A DNA stretch of 64,000 bases from Cellulosimicrobium cellulans (GTDB taxonomy: Bacteria > Actinomycetota > Actinomycetes > Actinomycetales > Cellulomonadaceae). A program made the translations under genes and the position numbers. Where the stretch lies: positions 186,001 to 250,000 of the forward strand of contig NZ_VEGH01000007.1 in the NCBI RefSeq assembly GCF_007679345.1, given 5' to 3'. How positions within the stretch are numbered: the stretch's first letter is position 1; each line of letters begins with the position of its first letter. The notes beneath the pieces are model-generated. The model was given only the letters and a program-made list of their open reading frames with translations. It was not told the origin of the DNA and searched no databases. Positions 9,347-21,200 of this stretch are shown piece after piece.

Positions 9347-11211
9347 GCACGCCGACCCGCCGCACGTCGGTGCCGGCGCGCCCGGTGCGCGCGGCGACCC
9401 GGCGGCCGGCCGCCGGCGTCCCCACGCAGCGCGGTCCGCGCGGCCCGTGGGCCCCCCGCCCCGGCGGCCCGAGCGTCGCCGTGCTGGACCGCCGCCGCAC
9501 GGTGCTGGTGGTCGTCGTGGCGCTGCTGCTCACCGTGTTCTCCGGGCGGCTGCTGTGGCTGCAGGGCGTGGGCGGCGACGCGATCGCGGCCGAGGCGCTC
9601 GAGAACCGCATGACCCGCGCGGAGCTCGTGGCGGCGCGCGGCACGATCACCGACAGCGAGGGCGAGGTGCTCGCCACCTCGGTCGACCGGTACGACATCG
9701 TGGTGAACCAGCACCTGGTCAAGACCTGGTCGACCACCGAGGACGGCACGACCTACTCGGGCGCCGCCGGCGCCGCGCAGCTGATGGCGCCCATCCTCGG
9801 GGTCAACGCGGCGGAGCTGGGCGCGAAGCTCGACGGCGACTCCGGCTACCGGTACGTCGCCAAGAACGTGCTGCCCGAGGTGTGGCAGGCGGTCCGCGAG
9901 CTGCGGATCAACGGCATCACCTCGGAGCAGGTGGCCGAGCGCGTCTACCCGAACGCCAACCTGGCGGGCAACCTGCTGGGCTGGGTCAACGCCGAGGGTC
10001 AGGGCGCCCAGGGCCTCGAGGCCACGCTGGACGACCAGCTCTCCGGCACGCCGGGGAAGACCGTCTACGAGCGCGGCGCGGGAGGCCAGCCGATCCCGGG
10101 CGGCTTCGAGGAGTCGACCCCGGCGACCGACGGCCGCAGCGTGCAGCTGACGATCAACGCCGACATCCAGTGGAAGTCGCAGCAGGCGATCGAGCAGCAG
10201 GTCGCCGCGACGGGGTCGGACTCCGGCACGATCGTGATGACCTCCGTGAAGACGGGCGAGGTCCTGGCGATGGCCGAGTCCCGCACGGTCGACCCCAACG
10301 ACCCCGGCGCCGACGACTCGCTGTGGGGCGGGTCCAGCGCGGTCTCGGACGTCTTCGAGCCCGGGTCGACCGCCAAGATCATCACGATGGCCGCGGCGAT
10401 CGAGACCGGCATCACGGACCCGCTCGAGCAGTACACGGTCCCGTACAACTACACGACGGCGAACGGCCAGACGTTCAAGGACTCGCACGAGCACGCCGGC
10501 ATGCAGCTGACGACGACCGGCATCCTCGCCGAGTCCTCCAACACCGGGACCGTGATGATCGGCCAGGACCTGCCCGAGCAGGTGCGGCACGACTACCTGG
10601 CCAAGTTCGGCTTCGGCCAGAAGACGGGCATCGAGCTGCCGGCCGAGCAGGCGGGCCGGCTGTGGGACGCGGACAAGTGGGACGGCCGCACCAAGTACGC
10701 GGTCCTGTTCGGCCAGGGCCTGTCGGTGACCGCGCTCCAGGCCACCGACGTGTTCGCGACGATCGCCAACGGCGGCGTCCGCGTCACCCCGCACCTGGTC
10801 AAGGGCTGGACCGACCCCGACGGCACGTACACCCCGGTCGCCGCGGCCGAGACGACCCAGGTGGTGTCCCCGGAGACCGCCCAGACCGTGCTCACGATGA
10901 TGGAGAGCGCCGTCGACGAGGGCACCGGGTCCTCGGCGGCGATCCCGGGCTACCGCGTGGCCGGCAAGACCGGCACCGCCCAGGCCTGGGCCGCCGACGG
11001 CACCCAGGGCATCACCGCGTCGTTCATCGGCGTCGCCCCGGCGGACGACCCGGCGATCGCCGTGAGCGTGGTCCTGCACAACCCGCGGACGTCCGAGTGG
11101 GGCGGCACCGTGGCCGCGCCGGTGTTCTCCGACGTGGCCGGCTACGCGCTCACCGAGCTCGGCATCGCCCCCAGCGGGACGCAGCCGCAGCTCTTCCCGA
11201 CCACGTGGTGA
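9343..11211 (+). CDS. ftsI: Septal peptidoglycan transpeptidase (class B PBP)
   Basis: A 622-residue penicillin-binding protein. One N-terminal transmembrane helix (about residues 48-68) is followed by the PBP dimerization domain and a transpeptidase domain. The catalytic motifs are STAK with Ser at about 342, SSN at about 398-400 and KTGT at about 542-545. It cross-links septal peptidoglycan with FtsW as the glycosyltransferase partner. No PASTA domains are present. The GTG start overlaps the ftsL stop as GTGA. A 94-nt gap to murE follows. Confidence 0.95.
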   Translation: MSTPTRRTSVPARPVRAATRRPAAGVPTQRGPRGPWAPRPGGPSVAVLDRRRTVLVVVVALLLTVFSGRLLWLQGVGGDAIAAEALENRMTRAELVAARGTITDSEGEVLATSVDRYDIVVNQHLVKTWSTTEDGTTYSGAAGAAQLMAPILGVNAAELGAKLDGDSGYRYVAKNVLPEVWQAVRELRINGITSEQVAERVYPNANLAGNLLGWVNAEGQGAQGLEATLDDQLSGTPGKTVYERGAGGQPIPGGFEESTPATDGRSVQLTINADIQWKSQQAIEQQVAATGSDSGTIVMTSVKTGEVLAMAESRTVDPNDPGADDSLWGGSSAVSDVFEPGSTAKIITMAAAIETGITDPLEQYTVPYNYTTANGQTFKDSHEHAGMQLTTTGILAESSNTGTVMIGQDLPEQVRHDYLAKFGFGQKTGIELPAEQAGRLWDADKWDGRTKYAVLFGQGLSVTALQATDVFATIANGGVRVTPHLVKGWTDPDGTYTPVAAAETTQVVSPETAQTVLTMMESAVDEGTGSSAAIPGYRVAGKTGTAQAWAADGTQGITASFIGVAPADDPAIAVSVVLHNPRTSEWGGTVAAPVFSDVAGYALTELGIAPSGTQPQLFPTTW

Positions 11212-11293
11212 GCGACGTGCGCGCCACCTGCACCGCCGCCCCCGCGGGCGGCCGCCCGACCGTCCCGGTCGCGGGGGCCCGTGGGCCGCGCGG

Positions 11294-11299
11294 TAGATT
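11294..11299 (+). promoter_or_regulatory. -10 box for a leaderless murE transcript
   Basis: TAGATT ends exactly 6 nt before the murE ATG, so transcription would start at or next to the start codon. This suggests an internal promoter inside the dcw cluster. No clear -35 hexamer is visible. Confidence 0.45.
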
Positions 11300-11305
11300 C
11301 TCCCT

Positions 11306-12916
11306 ATGACGTCCCCGCAGGGCCGGCTGCGCCCGGAGCACCCCCACAGCCGCCGGGTCGCCGACCTCGCCGACGCGTTCGGGCTCGTCAGGACCGGTGC
11401 GCCGCTGCCGCCGGACCTCACGATCTCCGGGGTGACGGTCGCCAGCGGCGACGCCCTCCCGGGCGACCTCTTCGTCGCCGTCCCCGGTGCGCACACCCAC
11501 GGCGCGACGCACACTTCCCAGGCCGTGGCGGCCGGCGCCGTGGCGGTCGTCACGGACCGGGCGGGTGCCGAGGTGCTGGCCGCGGCCGACGACGCGGCCG
11601 TGCGGGCGGTGCCGGTGCTGGTCACCGACGACCCCCGGGCGATCGCGGGCGTGCTCGCGGCCGAGCTGCACGACCACCCGGGCCGCCGCCTGACCACCGT
11701 CGGCGTGACCGGCACCAACGGCAAGACCACGACGATGTACTTCGTCGAGGCGGCGCTGCGCCGCGTGCACGAGCGCACGGTCGTCATGGGCACGGTCGAG
11801 CTGCGGATCGGCGACGAGGCCATCGAGAGCCCCCGGACCACCGTCGAGGCGCCGGTCGTCCAGTCGATCCTGGCGCGCGGCCTGGAGCGCGGCGCGACCG
11901 CCGTCGCGATGGAGGTGTCCTCGCACGCGCTGGCGCTCGGCCGGGTGAACGGCCTGGAGCTCAAGGTCGCCGGGTTCACCAACCTGCAGCGCGACCACCT
12001 GGACTTCCACGGCGACATGGAGGGCTACTTCCGCGCCAAGGCCCAGCTGTTCCGCCCGGGGCACGCGCGCCGCGCGGTCGTGGTCGTCGACGACGAGTGG
12101 GGCCGCCGGCTGGCGGACGAGGCGGAGATCCCCGTCGACACCGTCGCGACGCACGTCGGCGCCCCGGAGGGGGAGACCGCCGACTGGGCCGTGACCGAGG
12201 CCGACGTGGGCCTGGACGGCGTGGGCTCGACGTTCACGCTGCGCGGGCCGGACGGCGCCGTGCACCGCGCGGCCAGCCCGCTGCCGGGCCTGGTCAACGT
12301 GTCGAACGCCGCGCTGGCGGTCGTGCTCGCGCACCGCGCCGGCGTGCCGCTGGACGTCGCGATCGACGCGGTCGGGACCGCCTCGGGCGTGCCCGGCCGG
12401 ATGGAGCGCGTGATCGAGCGCCGGGGCGGCGCGAGCCCCCGGCCGCTGTGCCTGGTCGACTACGCGCACACCCCGGACGCCCTGGTCCTGGCGCTGGAAG
12501 CCGTGCGGCCCATCACGCCGGGCCGGCTGATCATCGTCTTCGGGTCCGACGGCGACCGCGACCGCGGCAAGCGGCCCCTCATGGGCCGGATCGCCGCGCG
12601 CCTCGCGGACGTGCTGGTCGTCACCGACGAGAACCCGCGCTCGGAGGACCCCGCGTCCATCCGCGCCGCCATCCTGGACGGGGTGCGCGAGGAGCGCCCC
12701 GCGCTGGCCGACGTGCACGAGGCCGTCAGCCGGACCCAGGCCATCCACGACGCCCTCGACCTCGCGACGGAGCTGGACACCATCATCATCACGGGCAAGG
12801 GCCACGAGCCGACCCAGGAGATCGCCGGGGTCTTCCACCGGTACAACGACCGCGACGTGCTGCGCGCGGCGGACGCCGCCCTCGCGGCGCGCGAGGCGCA
12901 GGAGCAGACCGCGTGA
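11306..12916 (+). CDS. murE: UDP-MurNAc-tripeptide ligase
   Basis: A 536-residue Mur ligase that adds the third (diamino) residue to UDP-MurNAc-L-Ala-D-Glu. The ATP loop is [16 protein letters not shown] at about residues 133-148; the central domain has [13 protein letters not shown] and the C-terminal domain has [14 protein letters not shown]. The diamino-acid pocket region reads [10 protein letters not shown], keeping the NPR found in meso-DAP enzymes but with Glu where DNPR has Asp. Cellulomonas walls are reported to carry L-ornithine, so the true substrate cannot be read off with confidence. There is no clear ribosome site before the ATG, in line with a leaderless message. The stop overlaps murF as GTGA. 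Confidence 0.94.
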   Translation: MTSPQGRLRPEHPHSRRVADLADAFGLVRTGAPLPPDLTISGVTVASGDALPGDLFVAVPGAHTHGATHTSQAVAAGAVAVVTDRAGAEVLAAADDAAVRAVPVLVTDDPRAIAGVLAAELHDHPGRRLTTVGVTGTNGKTTTMYFVEAALRRVHERTVVMGTVELRIGDEAIESPRTTVEAPVVQSILARGLERGATAVAMEVSSHALALGRVNGLELKVAGFTNLQRDHLDFHGDMEGYFRAKAQLFRPGHARRAVVVVDDEWGRRLADEAEIPVDTVATHVGAPEGETADWAVTEADVGLDGVGSTFTLRGPDGAVHRAASPLPGLVNVSNAALAVVLAHRAGVPLDVAIDAVGTASGVPGRMERVIERRGGASPRPLCLVDYAHTPDALVLALEAVRPITPGRLIIVFGSDGDRDRGKRPLMGRIAARLADVLVVTDENPRSEDPASIRAAILDGVREERPALADVHEAVSRTQAIHDALDLATELDTIIITGKGHEPTQEIAGVFHRYNDRDVLRAADAALAAREAQEQTA

Positions 12917-14400
12917 TCGCGATGACGGCGGCGGAGGTGGCGGCCGCGACGGGCGGGCGGCTGTCCCCGGAGGGCCTCGACCCCGCCACGGTGGTGACCG
13001 GGCCGGTGGTGGTCGACTCGCGGCAGGTCCAGCCCGGTTCCCTGTTCGTGGCGCTGCCCGGCGAGCACGCCGACGGCCACGACTTCGCGGCCGCCGCGGT
13101 GCGCGCGGGCGCCACCCTGGTGCTCGGCTCGCGGCCGGTCACGCAGGACGGCCCGGACGACGGCGGCCCGACGGCGCTGCCCGTGGTCGTGGTGGACGAC
13201 GTGGAGAAGGCGCTCGGCGACCTGGCCCGCGTCGTGCTGGAGCGGCTGCGCGAGGCCGCCGTCGAGCCGGGCGGCACGGACCTGCGCGTCATCGGCGTGA
13301 CCGGCTCGGTCGGCAAGACGACCACCAAGGACCTGCTGGCGCAGCTGTGCGCCGCCGCGGGCCCGACGGTCGCACCCGAGAAGTCGTTCAACAACGAGAT
13401 CGGCCTGCCGCTCACGGTGCTGCGCGCCGACGAGCAGACCCGGTTCCTGGTGCTGGAGATGGGCGCGTCGGGCATCGGGCACCTCACCTACCTCACGGAC
13501 ATCGCCCCGCCGGACGTGGCGGTCGTGCTGGTCGTGGGCCACGCGCACCTCGAGGGCTTCGGCGGGATCGAGGCCGTGGCGCGCGCCAAGGCCGAGCTGG
13601 TCGCGGGCCTCGCCCCGGGTGGCACAGCCGTCCTGAACGCCGACGACCCGCGCGTGCTCGCCATGGCCGCGCAGGCGCCGGGCGCCGTCGCGACGTTCGG
13701 CACCACCGAGGGCGCCGACGTGCGGGCGACCGGTCTGCGGGTCGACCGCGCCGGCCGCGCCGGGTTCACGCTCGACGCCGGGCGGGTGCCGCCGGTCGAG
13801 GGGGACGACTCGCGCGAGACCGCCGAGGTCACGCTGCGCCTGGTCGGCGAGCACCACGTGCACAACGCGCTGGCCGCGGCCGCCGCCGGGCTCGCCGTGG
13901 GGCTGCCGCTGGCCGACGTCGCGGCGGGCCTGTCCGCCGCCGACGCGATCAGCCCGCACCGGATGCACGTCGTGGAGCGTCCCGACGGCATCACCGTCAT
14001 CGACGACTCCTACAACGCCAACCCCGACTCGATGCGGGCCGCGCTGCGCGCGCTCGCCGTGCTGTCCGGGCGCGAGCGCCGGTCCGTGGCCGTGCTCGGC
14101 GAGATGATGGAGCTCGGCGAGGACGCCCGCCGCGAGCACGAGGCGATCGGCCTGCAGGTGGTCCGGCTGAACGTCGGCCTGACCGTCGTGGTCGGGTCCG
14201 GCGCGCTGGGCATCTTCGCGGGTGCGCAGCGCGAGGGCTCCTGGGGCGACGAGGTGGTCATGGTCGACGACGTCGACGCGGCCACCGCGTTCCTCGAGCG
14301 CGAGCTGCGCGCGGGCGACGTGGTGCTGCTCAAGGCGTCGAACGGCGCGGGCCTGTGGCGGCTCGGCGACCTGCTGACGGACACGGGGGTGCGGGCGTGA
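12913..14400 (+). CDS. murF: UDP-MurNAc-tripeptide D-Ala-D-Ala ligase
   Basis: A 495-residue Mur ligase that completes the UDP-MurNAc-pentapeptide by adding D-Ala-D-Ala. The ATP loop is [16 protein letters not shown]; the central domain has [16 protein letters not shown] and [13 protein letters not shown]; the C-terminal domain has [17 protein letters not shown], diagnostic of MurF. The GTG at 12913 overlaps the murE stop; an in-frame ATG is three codons later. The stop overlaps the mraY start as GTGA. Confidence 0.95.
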   Translation: MIAMTAAEVAAATGGRLSPEGLDPATVVTGPVVVDSRQVQPGSLFVALPGEHADGHDFAAAAVRAGATLVLGSRPVTQDGPDDGGPTALPVVVVDDVEKALGDLARVVLERLREAAVEPGGTDLRVIGVTGSVGKTTTKDLLAQLCAAAGPTVAPEKSFNNEIGLPLTVLRADEQTRFLVLEMGASGIGHLTYLTDIAPPDVAVVLVVGHAHLEGFGGIEAVARAKAELVAGLAPGGTAVLNADDPRVLAMAAQAPGAVATFGTTEGADVRATGLRVDRAGRAGFTLDAGRVPPVEGDDSRETAEVTLRLVGEHHVHNALAAAAAGLAVGLPLADVAAGLSAADAISPHRMHVVERPDGITVIDDSYNANPDSMRAALRALAVLSGRERRSVAVLGEMMELGEDARREHEAIGLQVVRLNVGLTVVVGSGALGIFAGAQREGSWGDEVVMVDDVDAATAFLERELRAGDVVLLKASNGAGLWRLGDLLTDTGVRA

Positions 14401-15473
14401 TCTCCGTCCTCGTCGCCGGCGGCGTCGCGATGGTCGTCGCGCTCCTCGCCACCCCGCTGTTCATCAACTTCCTGGTCACCAAGCAGTACGGCCAGTTCAT
14501 CCGCCAGGACGGCCCGACCGCGCACTACACCAAGCGTGGCACGCCGACGATGGGCGGCGTCGTCATCATCGGGGCCACGCTGATCGGCTTCGGGGTCGCG
14601 GCGCTGGTCACCGGGAACCTGCCGAGCGCGTCCGCGCTGCTCGTGCTGTTCCTCATGACCGGCCTGGGCGTCGTGGGGTTCCTCGACGACTACATCAAGA
14701 TCTCCCGGCAGCGCAGCCTCGGGTTGTCCGCCCGGTGGAAGATCGTCGGCCAGGGCTTCGTCGGCATCACGTTCGCGGTGCTGGCGCTGCAGTTCCCCGA
14801 CGCGACCCTGCGCACCCCGGCGTCGACCAGCATCTCGTTCATCCGGGACACCGGCCTGGACCTCGCGTTCGCCGGGGCCACGATCGGCGCGATCCTGTTC
14901 GTGATCTGGGCGAACTTCCTCATCACCGCCTGGTCGAACGCGGTGAACCTCACCGACGGCCTGGACGGTCTGGCGACCGGGTCCTCGCTGATCGTGTTCG
15001 GCGCGTACGTCATCGTGTGCGTCTGGCAGTTCAACCAGCGCTGCGGGCTCATCACGAGCGCCAAGTGCTACGCCACCCGCGACCCGCTGGACATGGCGGT
15101 GGTCGCCGCGGCGGTCACCGGGGCGTGCTTCGGCTTCCTGTGGTGGAACGCCAGCCCGGCCAAGATCTTCATGGGCGACACGGGCTCGCTGGCGCTCGGC
15201 GGCGCGCTCGCCGGCATGTCGATCGTGACCCGCACCGAGGTGCTCGCGGCGATCATCGGCGGCCTGTTCGTCATCATCGTGCTGTCGGACGTCATCCAGA
15301 TCGGCTTCTTCAAGCTGACCGGCAGGCGGGTGTTCAAGATGGCCCCGCTGCACCACCACTTCGAGCTGTCCGGGTGGGGCGAGGTCACGATCGTGATCCG
15401 GTTCTGGCTGATCGCCGGGCTGTTCGTGTCGCTCGGCATCGGGATCTTCTACGCGGAGTGGGTGACGGGCTGA
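14397..15473 (+). CDS. mraY: Phospho-MurNAc-pentapeptide transferase
   Basis: A 358-residue integral membrane enzyme that moves phospho-MurNAc-pentapeptide onto undecaprenyl phosphate, making lipid I. About ten transmembrane helices are evident. Active-site motifs are GFLDDYIK with the paired Asp, [15 protein letters not shown], and the terminal [13 protein letters not shown] histidine cluster. The [17 protein letters not shown] motif near residue 36 is also typical. The GTG start overlaps the murF stop. Confidence 0.96.
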   Translation: MISVLVAGGVAMVVALLATPLFINFLVTKQYGQFIRQDGPTAHYTKRGTPTMGGVVIIGATLIGFGVAALVTGNLPSASALLVLFLMTGLGVVGFLDDYIKISRQRSLGLSARWKIVGQGFVGITFAVLALQFPDATLRTPASTSISFIRDTGLDLAFAGATIGAILFVIWANFLITAWSNAVNLTDGLDGLATGSSLIVFGAYVIVCVWQFNQRCGLITSAKCYATRDPLDMAVVAAAVTGACFGFLWWNASPAKIFMGDTGSLALGGALAGMSIVTRTEVLAAIIGGLFVIIVLSDVIQIGFFKLTGRRVFKMAPLHHHFELSGWGEVTIVIRFWLIAGLFVSLGIGIFYAEWVTG

Positions 15474-15475
15474 CC

Positions 15476-16927
15476 GTGGCTGCCGACCTGACAGGGGCCG
15501 AGGGTCTGGGCCGGGCGCGGGTCGTCGTCGCGGGGCTCGGGCTGTCCGGGCGGGCCGCGCGCGACGTGCTGGCCGGTCTCGGGGCGCGCGTGACGACCGT
15601 CGACGACCGGGCCGAGGACGCCGACGCCCGCGACGTGGCGGCCTTCCTCGCCGCCGGCGGCCTCGACGGCGTGGACGTCGTCGTGGCCTCGCCCGGCTGG
15701 CCGCCCGCGCACCCGCTGCTCGCCGCCGCCCGCGCGGCGGGGGTGCCGGTGTGGAGCGAGGTCGAGCTGGCCTGGCGGCTGCGCGTCGACCGGGACTCCG
15801 GGGACGGCCCGGCGCCCTGGCTCGCCGTGACGGGGACCAACGGCAAGACCACGACGGTGGAGATGCTGGCCTCGGTGCTCCGCGCGGCCGGCCGGCGCAC
15901 CGCCGCGGTCGGCAACGTCGGCACGCCCGTGGTGCTGGCCGCCACCGACCCCTCGCTCGACGTGCTCGCGGTCGAGCTGTCGTCGTTCCAGCTGCACCAC
16001 ACCGAGTCGATGGCCGCGCAGGCGGCGGTCGTGCTGAACGTCGCCGCCGACCACCTGGACTGGCACGGCTCCCTGGACGCGTACGCGGCCGACAAGGGCC
16101 GCATCTACAGCGGGGTCGAGATCGCCTGCGTCTACAACGCCGCCGACCGGACGACCGAGGACCTGGTCCGCGAGGCCGAGGTGGCCGACGGGGCGGTCGC
16201 CGTCGGGTTCACCCTCGGCTCGCCCGGGGTCGGGCAGGTCGGGCTGGTCGACCGGATGCTCGTCGACCGGGGCTTCGCCGCGCTGCGCCACACGCACGCC
16301 GCCGAGCTCGCGACCTTCGACGACCTGGCCCACCTCGCCGGCCCGGACGGCCTCGCGCCGCACGTGGTGCAGGACGCGCTCGCCGCCGCCGCGCTCGCGC
16401 TCGCGCACGGCGTGCCGCCCGAGGCCGTGGGGGCGGGCCTGCGCGCCTACGCGCCGGGCGCGCACCGGATCGCCACCGTCGCCGAGGTCGACGGGGTGCG
16501 GTACGTCGACGACTCCAAGGCCACCAACGCGCACGCCGCCGCCGCCTCGCTCGCCTCGTTCGCCGCGGGCAGCGTCGTGTGGATCGCCGGCGGGCTGGCC
16601 AAGGGCGCCACGTTCGACGACCTGGTCGCCCGGCGCGCGGACCGGCTGCACGCCGTCGTGCTCATCGGGGAGGACCCCGCGCCGCTGGCCGACGCGCTCG
16701 CCCGACACGCGCCGCAGGTCCCCGTCGTCCGCGTCGATCCCGGTGACACTGGGACCGTGATGTCCCGCGCCGTGACCGAGGCCCGCCGCCTGGCGGCCGC
16801 CCGCGGCGCGGCCGGCACCACGGTCCTGCTCGCACCCGCGTCCGCCTCGATGGACCAGTTCGCCTCGTACGCCGCGCGCGGCGAGGCGTTCGCCGCCGAG
16901 GTGCGCGCCCTGCACCCGAGGGGGTGA
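15476..16927 (+). CDS. murD: UDP-MurNAc-L-Ala D-glutamate ligase
   Basis: A 483-residue Mur ligase that adds D-glutamate to UDP-MurNAc-L-Ala. The N-terminal Rossmann motif is VVVAGLGLSGRAA, the ATP loop is [14 protein letters not shown], the central motif is VELSSFQLHHTESM and the C-terminal motif is YVDDSKATNAHAAAASL, which is typical of MurD. The GTG at 15476 begins 2 nt after the mraY stop. The stop overlaps ftsW as GTGA. Confidence 0.95.
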   Translation: MAADLTGAEGLGRARVVVAGLGLSGRAARDVLAGLGARVTTVDDRAEDADARDVAAFLAAGGLDGVDVVVASPGWPPAHPLLAAARAAGVPVWSEVELAWRLRVDRDSGDGPAPWLAVTGTNGKTTTVEMLASVLRAAGRRTAAVGNVGTPVVLAATDPSLDVLAVELSSFQLHHTESMAAQAAVVLNVAADHLDWHGSLDAYAADKGRIYSGVEIACVYNAADRTTEDLVREAEVADGAVAVGFTLGSPGVGQVGLVDRMLVDRGFAALRHTHAAELATFDDLAHLAGPDGLAPHVVQDALAAAALALAHGVPPEAVGAGLRAYAPGAHRIATVAEVDGVRYVDDSKATNAHAAAASLASFAAGSVVWIAGGLAKGATFDDLVARRADRLHAVVLIGEDPAPLADALARHAPQVPVVRVDPGDTGTVMSRAVTEARRLAAARGAAGTTVLLAPASASMDQFASYAARGEAFAAEVRALHPRG

Positions 16928-18171
16928 CCCCGGCGCCGATGGCCCAGACGACCGACGCCCCGGCACCCCGCGCGGCCGCGCCCCGGCCCTCGCGGCTCGG
17001 GCAGTGGAACAGCGCCGTGACGAGCTACTACCTGCTCGTCGGCGCCACCATGGTGCTGCTCGTCCTCGGGCTGGTCATGGTGCTGTCGTCGTCGTCGGTG
17101 GACTCGCTCGCCTCGGAGAAGTCGCCGTACACGGTGTTCGTCGGGCAGGCGCAGTACGCCCTGATCGGCCTGCCGCTGATGTGGGTGGCGTCGCGGATCA
17201 GGCCCGCCACCTACAAGCGGCTCGCGTGGCCCCTGCTCGGCCTGGGGATGGTCGCCCAGCTGCTGGTGTTCTCCCCGCTGGGCCGGAGCAAGGGCGGCAA
17301 CCAGGGGTGGATCTACCTGCCCGGGTTCTCCGCGCAGCCGTCCGAGGCGCTCAAGCTCGCGCTGGTCGTCTGGCTCGGGATGATCCTGGTCCGCAAGCAG
17401 CCGATGTTCGACGACTGGAAGCACGCCGCGATCCCGGCGGTCCCGATCGCCGGCGGCGCGATCGGCCTGGTGCTGCTCGGGCACGACCTCGGGACGGCGA
17501 TGATCATGATCGTCCTGGTGGCCGGCGCCCTGTTCGTCGCCGGGGTGCCGATGCGGATCTTCGCCGGCGCGGGCGTGCTCGCGGCCGTGGTGGTGGCCGC
17601 CCTGGCGATCGGCAGCGCGAACCGGGTCGACCGGATCCTCAACTTCTTCAGCGGCACGTGCGACGTCACCGCGGGCTGCTACCAGACGAAGCACGGCCTG
17701 CAGGCCCTGGCCACGGGCGGCTGGTTCGGCCTCGGCCTCGGGCAGAGCCGCGAGAAGTGGTCCTACCTGCCCGAGGCGCACAACGACTTCATCTTCGCGA
17801 TCATCGGCGAGGAGCTCGGCCTGATCGGCACGCTGCTGGTGCTCGCGCTGTTCGGCGTGCTGGCGTTCGCGATGATCCGGGTGATCGCCCGGCACCGCGA
17901 CCCGTTCGCCCAGATCGTCACCGGCGGCGTCGCGGCGTGGATCATCGGCCAGGCGCTGGTGAACATGGGCGTGGTCGTCGGCCTGCTGCCCGTCATCGGC
18001 GTGCCGCTGCCGCTGGTGTCGGCGGGCGGCTCGGCGCTGATCACCACGCTGGTCGCGCTCGGCGTCGTCATCTCGTTCGCGCGCACCGAACCCGGCGCCG
18101 CGGAGGCGCTCGCCGCGCGGCCGAGCGTGGTCCGCAGGTCCCTCGCCGTGATCGGCCGGACCCGTGCCTGA
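16924..18171 (+). CDS. ftsW: Septal peptidoglycan glycosyltransferase (SEDS family)
   Basis: A 415-residue SEDS protein with about ten transmembrane helices. It polymerises lipid II at the septum together with FtsI. Conserved SEDS segments visible are FSAQPSEALKLALVVWLG, the GHDLGTAMIM loop, LGLGQSREKWSYLPEAHNDFIFAIIGEELG and the PLVSAGGSALITTL end motif. The catalytic Asp of the family is in the HDLGT segment. Its GTG overlaps the murD stop. A 105-nt spacer without an obvious signal separates it from murG-murC. Confidence 0.95.
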   Translation: MTPAPMAQTTDAPAPRAAAPRPSRLGQWNSAVTSYYLLVGATMVLLVLGLVMVLSSSSVDSLASEKSPYTVFVGQAQYALIGLPLMWVASRIRPATYKRLAWPLLGLGMVAQLLVFSPLGRSKGGNQGWIYLPGFSAQPSEALKLALVVWLGMILVRKQPMFDDWKHAAIPAVPIAGGAIGLVLLGHDLGTAMIMIVLVAGALFVAGVPMRIFAGAGVLAAVVVAALAIGSANRVDRILNFFSGTCDVTAGCYQTKHGLQALATGGWFGLGLGQSREKWSYLPEAHNDFIFAIIGEELGLIGTLLVLALFGVLAFAMIRVIARHRDPFAQIVTGGVAAWIIGQALVNMGVVVGLLPVIGVPLPLVSAGGSALITTLVALGVVISFARTEPGAAEALAARPSVVRRSLAVIGRTRA

Positions 18172-18276
18172 CCCCCGCCGCCGCGCCGCCGCGACCCGGC
18201 GCCGCGCGCACCCCACCCCGATCTGAGCGGCCACCCGCCGCGCCCGACCCGCCTGCCCGTGACCCCGGAGGACACC

Positions 18277-21200
18277 GTGACCGCACCCGACGCCCCCACC
18301 GGCCCGGCGGAGGGCGCCGAGCCCCGTCCGCGCGCGGTCCTGCTCGCCGGCGGGGGCACGGCCGGGCACGTCAACCCGCTGCTCGCCGTGGCGGAGGAGC
18401 TGCGGGCCCGCGACCCCGAGCTGCGGGTCGCCGCGCTCGGCACCGCGGAGGGCCTGGAGGCGCGGCTCGTGCCGGAGCGCGGGCTCGAGATGTTCGTGGT
18501 GCCGAAGGTGCCGCTGCCGCGCCGGCCCACGCTCGACTGGGTGCGGCTGCCGCGGCTGCTGCGCGAGGCGGTCGACGCCGCGGGCGCCGCCATCGACGAG
18601 CTCGGCGCGGGCGCGGTCGTCGGCTTCGGCGGGTACGTGTCCACGCCCGCCTACCTGGCCGCGCGGTCCCGCGGCGTGCCGGTCGTGGTGCACGAGCAGA
18701 ACGCCCGCGCGGGCCTCGCGAACCGGCTGGGCGCGCGCCGCGCCGCGGCCGTCGCCGTGACGTTCCCGGGGACCCGGCTGCCGCGCGCGCAGGTGACTGG
18801 CCTGCCGCTGCGCCCGGAGATCGTCGACCTGCTGGCGGAGCGCGCGGCGGACGCCGACGCGACCCGGCGGCGCGCCGCGGCCGAGCTCGGCTTCGACCCC
18901 GACCGGGTCACGCTGCTCGTGACCGGCGGCTCGCTCGGGGCGCTGTCCGTGAACCGCGCCGTCGCGGCGCAGGCGCGCGCGATCCTCGCCACCGGCGCCG
19001 AGGTGCTGCACCTCACCGGCACCGGCAAGGCCGAGGAGGTGCGGTCCGCGGTCCGCGGCGTCCCCGGCGCCGAGCGGTACCACGTGCGCGAGTACCTGGC
19101 GGAGATGGAGCAGGCGCTGGCCGTCGCCGACCTGGTGCTCTGCCGGTCGGGCGCGGGCACCGTCAGCGAGCTCGCGGCGCTCGGCATCCCGGCGGTGTAC
19201 GTGCCGCTGCCGGTCGGCAACGGCGAGCAGCGGCTCAACGCGCAGCCGGTCGTGGCCGAGGGCGGCGGCGTGCTGGTCGCGGACGAGGCGCTGACGGGGG
19301 AGTGGATCGCGGCGAACGTGCTGCCGCTGCTCGCGCCCGAGGCCGCCGACCGGCGCCGGGAGATGGGCGAGGCGGCCGCGCGGGTCGGCGTGCCGGACGC
19401 GGCCGGGCGGGTGGCGGACCTCGTCGAGGACGCGCTGGCCGAGGGCGAGCGGCTCGCGGCCGAGCGCGCGGAGGCGGAGCGGGTGGCGGCCGAGCGGGCC
19501 GCGGCGCTGGAGGCCGAGCGCGCGGAGCGGGCCGAGCAGGACCGCCTCGCCGCCGAGCGCGCCGAGGCGGAACGCGCCGCCGACGAGCGGGCCGAGGCGG
19601 CGGCCGACGCCGTGGGTGGCGAGCCCGCCGAGGGCGCCGCCGACGGCACGGACACGCCCGACGGCGGCGCGACCGGGTCCGCCGGCGTCGCCGTGCCGCC
19701 CCTGACGGTCGCCACCCCCGCGGTCGAGCCGGACGCGCCGCGCCCGGACGCCGGAGCCCGCCCCGCGCCCGTCGGCGCGCTGGCCGACCTGGGCCGGGTG
19801 CACCTCGTCGGCGTCGGCGGCGCCGGCATGTCCGCGGTCGCCGGCCTGCTGGCCGCGCGCGGCCTGACGGTGTCCGGCTCCGACGCCAAGGACGGCCCGG
19901 CCCTCGACGGCCTGCGTGCCGCCGGCGTCACCGTGCACGTGGGCCACGACGCCGCGCACGTCGAGGCCGTCGACTCGGTCGTCCTGTCGAGCGCGATCCG
20001 CGAGTCCAACCCCGAGCTCGCCCGGGCGCGCGAGCGCGGGCTGCCGGTGCTGCACCGCTCCGAGGCGCTGGCCGCGCTCATGGGCGGCCGCATCGGCATC
20101 GCGGTCGCCGGTGCGCACGGCAAGACCACGACGTCCGCGATGGTCGCCACGGCGCTGGTCGCGGCCGGCCGCGAGGACGAGGTGCTGGACCCGTCGTACG
20201 CGATCGGCGGCACCGTCCTCACTCCCGAGGGCGCGACCCCGGGGTACCGGACCGGCGCCGGGGAGGCGTTCGTCGCCGAGGCCGACGAGTCGGACGGCTC
20301 GTTCCTGGCCTACGCGCCCGCGGTCGGGGTGGTCACGAACGTCGAGCCCGACCACCTGGACCACTACGGCACCACCGAGGCGTTCGAGGCGGCGTTCGCC
20401 GCGTTCGCCGACCGGGTGCTGGACGGCGGCGCGCTGGTCGCGTGCCTGGACGACCCGGGTGCCGCGCGCCTCGTGGCGGAGGTCGGCGAGCGGCTCACCC
20501 GGCGCGGCGTCCGCGTGCTGACCTACGGCACGGACGCCTCGATCGGCGACCTGGGCCCGGACCTCGTCGTGGGACCCGTGGTCGCCTCGGGAGGCACGTG
20601 GCGCACCACGCTGACCTCCCGGTCGGCCGAGGTCCCGGGCGCCGACCTGGTCCTGGCCGTGCCCGGCGAGCACAACGCCGCGAACGCGGCGGCGGCGTAC
20701 CTCGCGGCCTGGGCCGTCGGCGCCGACCCGGCCGCCGTCGCCGCCGGGCTCGGGGAGTTCCGCGGCACCGGCCGGCGGTTCGAGGACCGCGGCACGGCCG
20801 CCGGCGTCCGCGTCGTCGACGACTACGCCCACCACCCCACCGAGGTCGCCGCGCTGCTGCGGACCGCCCGCGGCGTGGCCGGGGACGGCGCGGTGCACGT
20901 GCTGTTCCAGCCGCACCTGTTCTCGCGCACCCGCGCGTTCGCCGCGGAGTTCGGGGCGGCGCTCGACCTCGCGGACACCGTCGTCGTGACCGACGTGTAC
21001 GCCGCCCGGGAGGACCCGGACCCCGAGGTGTCGGGCGACACGATCGTGCAGCGCGTGCCCACGCCGGGCCGCGCGCGGTTCGTCGCGGACCGGCACGAGG
21101 CGGCGCGGGCCGTGGCCGCGGCCGCCGCGCCCGGCGACCTGGTGCTGACCGTGGGGGCCGGCGACGTGACCGAGCTCGGTGCGGTCGTGCTGGCGGCGCT

